From NCBI GenBank assembly GCA_021018995.1, contig CM037591.1:69591901-69655900 (forward strand): a stretch of DNA of 64,000 bases, written 5' to 3'. The stretch is from Chloranthus sessilifolius (taxonomy: Eukaryota; Streptophyta; Magnoliopsida; Chloranthales; Chloranthaceae). Position 1 is the stretch's first letter. Every line of letters begins with the position of its first letter. A model generated the notes under the pieces. That model did not search any database. It was not told the origin of the DNA and saw only the letters and a program-made list of their open reading frames with translations. A program made the translations under genes and the position numbers. Shown here in pieces: positions 49,017 to 59,829 of this stretch.

Positions 49017-49490
49017 TTGTCTGAGTTTGACATCATGTACATCACTCAGAAGTCGATTAAGAGGCAGGCACTCGCCGATCATCTTGCCGACAATCCTTTG
49101 CCAGATTATGAACCTTTGAGAACTGAGTTTCCAGATGAAGATATCTTGTTCATGACGGAAGACGATACTAAGGAAGCAAAAGAATCATGGGTAATGCACT
49201 TCGATAGGGCAGCAAATGCCGAGGGCCAAGGAGTTGGCACCATCCTGATTTCATCGAAAGGATCCAACGTACCCGTCTCTATCAAGCTCAACTTCCCTAG
49301 CACAAACAATATGGCTGAGTATGAAGCATGTGTCGTTGGTCTACAGGCAGCTCTCGATCTAAATATAACTCACCTTCGAGTGTTTGGTGATTCATAGTTA
49401 ATCATATGCTAGACGAACGGTGACTGGAAGACGGAAGATGAGAAACTGATCCCTTATTATGAACACCTCAAGGATCTGATAGCTTACTTC
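49017..49490 (+). pseudogene. Element C second (archaeal/plant-type) RNase H
   Basis: WVMHFDRAANAEGQGVGTIL, then NNMAEYEACVVGLQAAL and LRVFGDS. The Asp of HFD, Glu of AEYE and Asp of GDS fit the known acidic active-site residues. A TAG at 49395-49397 directly follows GDS and another at 49410-49412. Two RNase H domains in tandem are a known trait of Tat elements. Confidence 0.8.
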
Positions 49491-49496
49491 CAAGAT

Positions 49497-50904
49497 GTGA
49501 CATTCTCATATGTCCCCCGGATAAGGAACCGTTTTGCCGATGCTCTAGCAACTTTGGCGTCAATGATAGAAATCCCGTATGGTGCTGAGATGAAGCCGAT
49601 CATGCTCAAGCAGAGAAGTGAGCCAACCTTCTGCCTCCAGATTGAGGAACCTACAAAGCCTGATGATGAGCCACCTTCGTTCTCAGATATCAAGAATTTT
49701 CTCGACACCCTAACTTTCCTTGAGGGAACGTTCAAGACAGATCGAAGGACCATTCAGTGTCTAGCAGCAGGTTATGTCATTTGCGGGAATGCCTTTACAA
49801 GCGATCGTACAATAACATCTTACTCAGGTGCCTTACAGAAGGTGAAGCAGTAAATATTATGAAGGAGATCCACGAGGGAGTATGCGGAGCCCACGTCAGC
49901 GGTCACGTGTTCGCCAAGAAAATTCTACGGTAGGGATACTTTTGGACCACTATGGAATCAAATTACTGTAAACATATTTAGAAATGCTACAAGTGTCAGG
50001 AACACTCCAGTCTGATACACGCTCCTGCCATTGATTGCATGACCACTACTTGGCCATTTGCTACCAGGGGCCTTGACGTCGTCGGAATGATTAGCCCAAA
50101 AGCATCAAACGGACATCGGTTCATCCTCATCACCATTGAATACTTTACCAAATTGGTAGAAGCAGTGTCATATGCCAACATCACTGCCAGTCACATCGAG
50201 AAGTTTCTCAAGAACAATATTGTGTGCCCATTTGGAGTATCCAAGGACATCATCATAGACAATGGCACCAATTTTGTAAATAAGCGTACCTGAGCTTTCT
50301 ATGAGCAATACAAAATCAAGCACCATCGCTCGTCACCTTATCGACCTCAAACTAATGGAGCCGTGAAAGCTGCAAATAAGACAGTCGTCCGCATCCTAGA
50401 GAAAATGGTCGTCACTTACCGAGATTGGAGCAAAATGCTGCCATTTGCTTTGTGGGCCTATAGAACATCAATCCATACCACTACAAGGGCAACACCATTC
50501 TCTCTTGTGTATGGAACCGAGGTCGTCCTACAGGTAGAGGTGGAAGTACCCTCACTTTGAATCCTCATGGAATCAGGCTTACCCGAAGCGAAGAGAAAAA
50601 GTTCACACTTTGAACAATTGTACTTATTGGACAAGAAGAGACTCCTAGCCTTATGTCATACTCAAGTTTACCAGGGGAAATCGCACGCGCTTATAATAAA
50701 CGTGTCTGCGGTCAAGATATAAAGGTAGGAGATACTATGCTGAAGAAGATCTTCCCATCCCTCCACGCTGATCCGAGAGGAAAGTTCAAGCCAATCTGGG
50801 AAGGACCTTACGTTATTCGAGAAGTGCTACCGAGATACGCCATCCGCCTCGCCACCATGGACGGAGATCATCTTCCTGAGCCCATCAGCGCTGGATACAT
50901 CTGA
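49497..50904 (+). pseudogene. Element C integrase
   Basis: Linker FSYVPRIRNRFADALATLAS (49503), zinc-binding part at about 49860-50010 with GAHVSGH and KCYKCQ, catalytic core with LDVVGMISPK, then IIIDNGTNFVNK and PYRPQTNGAV. The position of the third catalytic residue, a Glu in this lineage, reads Lys (AAA, 50366-50368). C-terminal part 50653-50904 with FKPIWEGPYVIREVL. No chromodomain, fitting Tat. Stops at 49931, 49979, 50291 and 50558; a frameshift near 49850 and another before 50653. Confidence 0.88.
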
Positions 50905-52300
50905 CGGCTCTACTCTTAGTCTATCGTGATAAGGTAAGTATTGGTAAAACAGATACGTGACTGCTTAAGAACCACTCAAAAGAGGCCATTATTCCAAACA
51001 CAGTAGCCAAATAGCATCCCTGAAATGGTGATATCCTTTGCTATCCCATTTGAGCCTGGGCCTTTCTTTCAATAACTCCTTTGCCCAAAAAAAAATGTGT
51101 GTGTACATATACAAAAAAGGGAAGTAAAGTTACCATCAAAATAAAAAAAAAATTGAAAAAGCAAAACCTCAAAAAGAGATTACCTGAAATAGAGTAAAAA
51201 GAATAAAAAAAAATGTGTAGAGGAATCACGGGGCATATACAGTAGAACCCCCAAGGGAGAAAGTATGTTGAGAAAACTGAAGCCATATCAAGGAAACCCA
51301 TTTAGACTAGCATACCTTCAAATCCTAACCTAACCCATGGCCAAGCTACACCCTGAAGGAAGCCCTCTTCATAACTTCACAAGCAGTCATAGCATCTGTT
51401 ACGTCAACACAAGCCGAGTTGTGACACGACACTAGAGCCCCATCCAGCCGAAAGTATGATGGAATCAACGTCTATGTCATGGCTATTTTAAAAAAAAAAT
51501 AGAAAGAAGAAAGGAGAATAAAAAAATAGTAAAACAAAAATAGAAGCTCAAAGCAAGATGGACGTAGTGAAAACTCGAAAAGGCATTACGGGTAAAAACA
51601 GTAAGCTTGTGTGGACCAGGCGAAAAACCCAAAGGGCACTTGGGGTAAGAGAGCTAAACCCATGGACGTGGTGAAAACTCGAAAGGGCACCGCGGATAAA
51701 AAAAGGAGATAAATAAGAAAAGAAAAGAAAAGAGAAAAAACTGAAAAAGAAAGATTTGGACTGATTGAGAAGATTAATATTTGAGGAGCCCTTTTACTAC
51801 TCTCCCTATACCCTCTTGTCCGACTGGGCTGCTCATGCTAGTTCGAATCAGGTCCCTACCAGAATTGTCTTTTTGAAACCGCACTGTCAAACGTATGACT
51901 CAAGGTAAGGAGAAAGGTTTAACTCAATCTTAAGGGGATGAACATTCCGGCCTTGGTAGGACTGCTGAAACTCTTTCAGAATCAACCAGTAAAACGGGGG
52001 GGTTCGACCATGCTCAAAAGAGGACTCAGGGTTTCACATGGTGATTAAGGCACCACACAAAAAGAATACACAAAACAAAACCAAAAGACCAAAAGATCTG
52101 TGTAGATGTATATAGTAAACTGCCTTTTGCACCACTTACACCACATCCCAAAAAAAACAAAAATAGCCGGTGTGATGACTAGCGTGCTTTCCTTTTTACA
52201 AGTATAAACAAAAACAATATATATATATATATGTATACCAAAAAAAATGTGTGCATTTGTAAAGGTGTTTTCACGCCCCTTTTCTGTGTATCTGATCTAT
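50905..52300 (+). mobile_element. Element C post-integrase non-coding region
   Basis: A-rich with GT and AT runs (for example 52216-52232). Two copies of a unit with ATGGACGTRGTGAAAACTCG at about 51559 and 51662 are about 103 bp apart. No coding signal. Confidence 0.6.
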
Positions 52301-53720
52301 GCAAAAAGTTATGTGTGCAGGAAGGAGTTAGTGGCCTAGCTCGCACTTCAATGCGCTAATCTCAGCATGTAGGTCATCTTCCCGGATATTCCGCTCAGTC
52401 AGCCAGCAACCATGCAGACTCTTATGCCTCTTCTGAGAAGAGTCGACGGCTCCAAAAGTGATGCTCAGTGATCCCTTCAAACGGAGGACCTCGCTCTTTG
52501 CTGTGTCTGCCCTAACTTTTTTTGTGCCAAATGTTCTTGCAGGACCCTCATCTCGTCCACAAGAAGCTCAATACGGGCTCGGAGTGTCGTCTCCAGCTTT
52601 GTCTAGGGGTTTCCAGTATCAACAATCTCTGTCGAATCTGGACCATCAACAACAGGCCACTCAGTCAATAGCTAGGCCTTGTACTCAGGAGAAGTTCTAA
52701 CCAAATCTCCCTACTCAATATCGCACATCAGCGTCAACTGATGTGTTTCCCAAAGAGCAGCAATCCGGTCCATGTCTCCAGAGGACCCCTAGAAAAGATC
52801 AAATCACATAGAGGGGGTTTGGCCTCACAGGGCACCTGTTGAGGGCAGCCAAATTGACGCAGTACCCGAAATGGGAAGTAGAAGGTGCTGCCATTCAAAC
52901 TTAGGAGGGTAATGCCCTCATGGTCTCTACTGCGAACTATTAGGAAGGTCCGGTCCAACGAAGGAAGCCTCCATGTCAGCTCGGCGGCGGTCAACCAAAG
53001 TTTCAGAGTAGACACATCGCCCTATGGAAGCAAGTGGCACTTAGCTAGAAAGCACTGAGCCACCTCACCTCGGGCAATATAAAAGTGGGGCACAGGCCCC
53101 AGAACAGCAAGGTGCTCACCCAACTAGACCTAAGGGCACCCTCGAAGGCCCTCCACCTTGCCCAAAGCAAATGAATCAAGGCCTCGATACCGCTCGGCAG
53201 GAAGCAAATGCATCATGGATCAACCCACCTCCAGCTCCATCAAAACATCTCAAATTGCCAATGAGAAGCTCTCCCCCCCGATAAAAAAATAGATTTTAGA
53301 GATGAGGCTGAGTGCTAGAGCTCTCACATTGTATATGTTCCTAACTGGCAATTTTCGGAGACTTTCATCATCAAAAATTTCTTTGAGGAATTTTAGCGAA
53401 CATCTTGTGGGCCCCCCAATGAGACTTTTCTCCTACTCAAGTTTCTTCAAACCGAGAGTAAGGTGGATGGATTTGGAGTAGCTCGGCCGAGGCGTGACTC
53501 ATACAAGACCCCTGTGAAGCTTTAGGCCAGATAGTTTGGACAGCTTCTCGAGGGTTGGGTTAGCTCCCGCTTCACAAAAAGGAATACATGGAAATTCACA
53601 TTCCAAAATGAAGCGGCGGCGTAAAGGAGTTCCCACCGTGGAAGAGCCCCTAGAAAGGAAGAAAGGCGAGATAGCCCAAGGCGCGCCAAGTTGGCGAGCT
53701 CACTCTCATTCAAGCTCCGA
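52300..53720 (-). pseudogene. Element C antisense ORF block of unknown family
   Basis: On minus, the frame 53015-52734 reads TAAELTWRLPSLDRTF, RDHEGITLL, FYFPFRVLRQFGCPQQVPCE. Neighbouring minus frames around 53280-53700 (for example WKLLYAAASFWNVNFHVF) look like the N-terminal part of the same protein, with frameshifts. The Y-x-P-x-R-V-L-R-Q-x-G wording recalls DUF7745-like plant transposon proteins, but I am not sure. It lies downstream of the PMD gene in the same antisense direction, separated by the palindrome cluster at 53982-54100. Confidence 0.4.
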
Positions 53721-53981
53721 AATCAGGCCGTTAAAAATTTGGGCCCCAAGCCCAACAAAGGGGGTAAATTGGCTCCAAGCCCTCCACGTAAGGGAGGGTT
53801 AGAAAGCGGGTCCATGAACGTACAAGGATCTTTTGAGAAGATAAAAATCGATGTATGGTGATGGACCCGCCTTGGAAATGCAAGAGCAAAAGGAACCAGT
53901 CAAAGAGACCAAGTCAAACAAAAAAGAAATGATTTTTAGACTAACTCAGGTATATAAGGACCCACTGCCCCCCAGGTTAAA

Positions 53982-54100
53982 CCTGGCACAACTATTAGTT
54001 GTGTCAGTGCATTTTGGTCCCCATTTTTCCTCGCGCAACTATTAGTTGTGCCAGCACAAGTTGCCTATGATTTCAACCTGGCACAACTAATAGTTGCACC
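53982..54100. repeat. Element C palindromes between the two antisense ORFs
   Basis: Three copies at 53982-54006, 54032-54054 and 54077-54100. Same position relative to the PMD gene as A's cluster at 4000-4120. Confidence 0.93.
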
Positions 54101-54479
54101 ACCCTACAAGCCCCCCCTCTTCAGCCATCTCGGGACCTAGCGGTGGGGACTTACACCCCTTTTGTTTCTTTGTTAACACACCTCTTTTCATTTAATGATT
54201 GGGCATTTGTTTTGTTTATTCATGTGTAGGACTGATCCTACATCAAAGCGTACGACCCAAAAGGTCGCTTTCTGAGCATTTTGGGCAAGCACATCCTGTA
54301 GAGAAACAGATCCAATACAAAGGAATCATGGCATAAAATCAAAGCAGAAATATTTTCCCAAAAATAATAATCCAAAGTATCACATCAACCATCCCCAACA
54401 TGTTTAAACAAATCCAAATCAAATCCCAAAAGAATACTGAGTTTTTCAAAGCCAAAAACTAGAAGACTATTCCTTGCTT

Positions 54480-56915
54480 TTGCCCTTGGATTTCTTGTGA
54501 TGGCGAGAAGAGCTCTGAAAAGTCCGCATGTCCCCCACCCTAGACCACGCCTGCGAGATCCTACAGAGCAAGGAGTGCGACTCCTTGGCACGAGCACACT
54601 ACGAGACATGAACAAAATCAAGAGTCAGGATCAGTTGAGGGACAAAGGGTAATGGAATAAATGAAGAGGAGTAGAATAGCAAGGCACTCACCATCTCAAC
54701 CTCCCTAAGCTCCACCAAGTGACGATGATACTCCACATACCCATGGCCGAGTTGAAGTCCTACGTTCAGAATGATACAATATCAGCTATTAGGAAAATCT
54801 TAAAAGCATGTATAGAAGGAAATTGAAATGAAGAGAGATTGGGTCATCAGAAGACTTACTCCTAGAACCACATCAGGAGGAGGAACACGGGCCACCTCAG
54901 CAGAAAGTCGCGCCTATAAATCCACATCAGTGCTGAGGCTCAAAAGGAAACTATCATCCAGGCGTCAGAAGGTCCCGTAAACCATGGGTAGATCACCACC
55001 AAGGATACCAGCATGAGAAGTCTCCGACAGACTAGCACCTGAAGAGCCCTCACCCGAGGGGCCCACACCAGAAGGACCATCACTAGAGGGATCAACCCCT
55101 GACATATCAGCTGCACTTAGCTCACCTTCACCATCCGAATCATCCCCTGAATCAAACTGTGAACAAAATAAAGATCCGATTAGAGGGGATAAAAGCTGAA
55201 TAAAAGCATAAAGGGAACTAATCCAAGCCAAGATAAATTACCTGACCGAGTGGGCCACCAAATGCGAGAAAATTGGCGCTAGGTACAAAGCGCGGCAAGA
55301 GGAACCGATGGGGCAGGCACTCGTACCAAAGATGATAGTCCCCGGGCACATGGAGAGCATGGATAGGGAGCACATTGTTGAAAAAGGCCACTGTGAGCTC
55401 CTCGATACTGCCAATGGGATTCCAATTGTCTGCCAGAGGGTCCACAGGTATGGCATAGTAGCCCTAAAACTGGTGCACCACCCGCTCTCCCAGATAATAA
55501 AATTTGGCCCATGATCCATAGAAGAAAATGACGCAGCGGTTATTGAGCAGGCGAGAGGGGCCTACAGCTGCCTGATCCCAGAAGGGAGATGAAAGGTACG
55601 GGTCAAGGAGGATTTGTCCAAGCCAAAAGAAATCCAAGCAGGTAGCACATCAGTCAAAGGAGATTTCCGAGCTAGAACCAACAAGGGTTGAAAAAGGGTT
55701 TTACCTGCTCGGGATCCATCAAGTCAAGTTTGGACCTTAGACCAATCTCCAAATGCTTTAGGCCCCTGTCACGACGTTGGGCCTGATTCTAGTTACTGAG
55801 GAGAGGATAGGTAAGCCCCTCCGAGTGAAGAACCGGGCGCCCAGGATGGAAGTGATGATATCCCCATACCTAAAAAAGGAGACAGTACATAGGAGCAGGT
55901 TAGTAGAACATAAAGATCATTCAAGAAAATTGACAAAAGCAAAATAATGAGGGATTACCTCTAAGGCGGCCCAAAAACTGTCAGCACACTTGGAATCCCC
56001 AATGGTGACTCGAGCTACATTGTACATCAGCCATGCATACCCGAACCCTCCCCAGTCGTACTTATAGACGTCACCCCAATTGTCCATCACACTCAGCAAT
56101 GCCAGGCTGACTCGGTCCCTGCTGGCATTAGTAAAAAAGGTCTTGACTAGCAAGAGTAGGAGAGTGATGCGGGCTAGGACGATCGCCCGCTCTGGCATGA
56201 TGTAGAGAGGCCTATCTTGCTGATCCAGATCCACTAACTCATTAGGGGTGTAAAGTGAGGTCAGCCAACACATCTTAACCTCGGTACCATGGGGCCTGCC
56301 TGCGAGAGGGATAGGCCCCAATCAGTCGGACAATGTCCTCTCGACTCAGCACTGCGAGATCAGATATTGGTATCCCCCTATCCTGACGTCAATAATCATG
56401 GCCCAATCAATGGGTGTCAAAGTCATCTCTGCATATGGCATGTGAAAGGTCATTATCTCAAGGTGAAACCTTTCAATCAAGGCTTTCAGATAGGCAGCGT
56501 CAGCCCTCATGGCAGGGCAAGATAGAAATTCTCCGAAGCCCACCTATGCTAGCAAGACCTTCACCATGGGAGGGACATAGAGGTAGAACTCATGGAAGTC
56601 GAGCCACCCACCACGGAATACGATGTTGGGCAGGTCCTGCACCTAAGAAAATGCACATTAGACCACAAAGACAAAGCAAAAACTGCACAATAGAAATAAA
56701 TTGAACCTCTCTTTTACCTTGCCCGCTATCCCGAAATTGAAAATGTGGGTATGCTATTGGTGAAGGAGGTCGACTCGGGCAGCCTCGCCTTACATCTCGA
56801 GCCATGAGCCCGCCCTCCGATCTACCCAAATGAACTCTTCCCCCCGCAAGCCGTATACAATCTCAGGCCCCTGCTCGTGGCCCTCCTCAGGAATATGCTC
56901 ACCTTCGCCCGACAT
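54480..56915 (-). pseudogene. Plant mobile domain gene of element C, antisense to gag-pol
   Basis: On minus the ATG at 56915 starts MSGEGEHIPEEGHEQGPEIV; exon 1 runs to about 56720 with a TAA and a TAG that read Gln in B. Exon 2 begins after TTCTTAG near 56645 and carries GFGEFLSCPAMRADAAYLKA, RFHLEIMTFHM and TPIDWAMI. A frameshift near 56330 follows, then TFFTNASRDRVSLALLSVMD, YKYDWGGFGYAWLM and a donor near 55962. Exon 3 is about 55869-55707, exon 4 about 55568-55259 (CVIFFYGSWAKFYYLGERVV). The rest extends to about 54480 (basic, Arg-rich). An Asp/Ser/Gly-rich stretch at 54990-55150 may be a hinge. Antisense ORFs between integrase and 3' LTR are known in Tat elements; a PMD there fits the PMD-C class. 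Confidence 0.8.
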
Positions 56916-57797
56916 GCTGGGGCAACAAAAGGAAATCACATCTGATCAGGAATAAAGATACACGTGCAACGAATTTGTTTACAAAAAAGAGATCAACAAA
57001 AAAATCCTTTACTTCGTTTATAAAAAAATAAAAATCCTTATACCTCAAAAAAAAAAAAGAGAAGAGAGAAGAAATCAGTATCAAAATAAAAAAAGTCCTT
57101 TTACTTTGTTTAAAAATTCCTTTCAAAAATCAAAACACAAAAAAAAAACTTTTTACTTTGTTTAAACAAAAAAAGGAAGAAATAAGAAAGGAAAAAACCC
57201 TTATAATTCAAAACGCTCAAAAAAGAGAAGAAAAAAAAACCTTTTCCTTAGTTGGTTTTCAAAAAAAATGCACAAAGACCAAAAAAAACACACACATTTC
57301 CTTGCTTAACTATAAAGGTAAAAAATCATTCTTCTTAAAATTTTTGAAAAAAAGAAATCGAAAATCCCTTTTTCCCTAAATTAGTGTTCCAAAAAGAGAC
57401 CAAAAATTAGTTGCTTTATTTTGCAAAAGAGAAACAAAAAATAATAAACAATATAAAAAAATCCCTTCCATACACAAATAAAAAACAAAAAATATATATA
57501 TTAGGCACCAATAAATCCATAAAATAGCAAAAATAGGGCATTGATCATAAGAAACAGTTCACACATCATCAATAAACATACATACAATGAAAAAAATAAA
57601 CCATTATTCATCAAAGAATGCAAAATCCTCATCATATTTGCAAGAAAAAGCAAGAAAAATCAAGAAAGACGGATTTTAATGGTTACCTTTTCAGAGAAAA
57701 TGGGGTCTTTGATCTAGCGTGAGCGGACAATCGATCCACACAAAAAAAGCAACGGCAATGGGGCACGCGTAGAGGCAATGTGAAGGAACCCTAAGAG

Positions 57798-58015
57798 GGG
57801 ATGGTTTTCAGTTTCAAAGAGGAAGGAGGGGGAGAAAATTTTGAAATAAAGCCCCCCGACCCAAACTCGGGCTGTTTAAGTTCCCTAGCAAAGCCTGGCG
57901 CAACTAGGGATGGTTTTCAGTTTCAAAGAGGAAGGAGGGGGAGAAAATTTTGAAATAAAGCCCCCCGGCCCAAACTAGGGCTGTTTAAGTTCCCTAGCAA
58001 AGCCTGGCGCAACTA
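57798..58015. repeat. 109-bp tandem duplication ending at a palindrome axis
   Basis: Two nearly identical 109-bp units start GGGATGGTTTTCAG at about 57798 and 57907. The first unit ends in the half-site CCTGGCGCAACTA and then jumps to the next unit, so the junction falls at the centre of the palindrome; the second unit carries on into a complete palindrome. Confidence 0.92.
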
Positions 58016-58123
58016 TTAGTTGCGCCAGGCAAAATTTTGCCCCCTTTTTGCTTGGCGCAACTATTATTTGAGCTAGGCTCTTTTGAGGCCCCTAGTGGCC
58101 TGGCGCAACTAATAATCCACCAG
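57893..58123. repeat. Element C palindromes upstream of PMD gene
   Basis: A half copy ending at 57906, a perfect 29-bp copy at 58002-58030, a variant at 58051-58077 and a decayed copy at 58099-58123. Confidence 0.93.
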
Positions 58124-59829
58124 CCACTTAGGCCGGGTCTTGGGCCTGGTACGGGCCAGATGGGAAGACCGATCCCCCCATTGTTTTTGTTTGTTCTATT
58201 GCCCCCGACAGATGCACGTGCTCCCAAGGCGGCATTTCGATCATCCTTCGACTTGCCAAGAGAGCCGTGCTAGAATAAAAGTGGACCGAGATCAATGAGC
58301 ACCCCGGCCCTACACAGGAAAATATAAAGAAAAATCCAACAAAGAATCCCCACAGAGAAGCCGGAAACATTCACAAGAAAAATCCACATAAAAAAATAGC
58401 TTCAAAAAAATTAAAAAAAAATCACATAAAATAATAAACTCCAAAAAATCACATAAAATAACAGTTGAAAAAAATTCGAAAAAATCGCATAAAATGATAG
58501 AAAAGTCAAAAACAGATTTGTATTCCCCACAGAGACACACACTTGCATGTTTTCAATGCGGTAAAATGTCAATATTTTATCAACAATGTAGCTATGCCAT
58601 ATTAAGGTCCCAAGTCTAGGGTTCACCTCAGATCTTTGGATCCTGCCTTAAGGTAGGAGCAACTGTATCAGTCTCGGCCAAACAGTCAGTGTTTCGATCG
58701 AGTCGACTCCACTGCTAAATCTTTGCGATAAGCGCTCTGTTTTGAATTCATGTGAACTTAAGTATCTTAAGCTTCAGATTCTCCGTTGGAGAAGGTCAAT
58801 CGTTGGTTGAGACCAACCTGTTGAGAATGAGATGACGTGTCAATCAAACTATGTGCAACCATGCATTCAGAAGGGATCATCTCCCTTTCTTATTTTTTGC
58901 AGGCTTAAAACCTGTATGGGCAGCGATATCCCTATAAAGTGTACGCCATGCGTCTGGGTATCCGTATGATGGTCGTTTCTCCCTGTAAATTATATCCGGG
59001 CAGGTCCGAGTCAAGGCTTCCATCACCTTTGTTGTTGCTTATTGTCCCTGATGGGTGCATGATTATGCATAGTTAATTGATGTTTATGATCATTGTCAGC
59101 AGAGACCAGGATTGGATGTCTCTTTAGGGAGACACCCCAATGTTTGGTTGGATCTATTTAAGGTAGTCGAAGTTGGATGCTCTAGATCATGTTAAACTAA
59201 GGCATGTCTTCGAAAATGGCACGTCCTCCCAAAAAGCGTTGCGATTTCTATTCGCTCCGTGCAGATAGTCATGCTAAATAAACTTCGAGGTCGATAGGTT
59301 CGCCCAAAGATCTCGAACCCTACTTTCAGCAGGGGCACCCGTGAATAGTCCGATGGGGCCATCAAATGCCTCGTAGGATTAGACACAAACTGTGGAGCCT
59401 TGCATATTTTTGCTTTGCGCCTATCTTTGAATGTGGGTCGATCACCCCTCTTACTTACAAAGCTGTTGTATTCAGAATGAATCTCAAACATCAATCACCT
59501 TCAAATTATCTCGAGAAGCGAATGTTTTTCCTGACTAACGAGCTTTCACAACTCGAGAAGCAAATGTTTTTCCCAGCTATTGGGCTTTCACAACTCATTC
59601 CACCTCGGTTAGGCCCAGTAATGCTGCTAAGCGCTTGGGAATTGATTACCTCAAGAAACAAATGTTTAGCCTGACATCCTAGGGCTTTTATTTTCTCACC
59701 GTGTTACTCACCCAATGTTTGAAGTTTATTCTGAATGTAGTGGACCCGTCAGTAATTCCTTAAGCCTCTTCGGATGTCTCTTTTCTCTAGCATACTATCA
59801 TTAGTGATCGGATACCAAAGAGGGGCATC
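58124..59829 (+). mobile_element. Element C spacer between PMD gene and 3' LTR, with polypurine tract
   Basis: Non-coding. Shares the TTGCGA...ATTCGCTCC module (59237-59350) with A and B. Three copies of a unit with AAGCGAATGTTTTTCC and GAGCTTTCACAA at about 59513, 59565 and 59655 form a short tandem array. Ends in the polypurine tract AAAGAGGGGCATC (59817-59829). Confidence 0.75.

Noticed and set aside
53982-54100. Possible CRISPR-like or MITE array from the repeated palindromes
   Set aside because: Spacers are irregular and copies are scattered through LTRs and leader of one plant retrotransposon. No terminal target duplications flank each unit.
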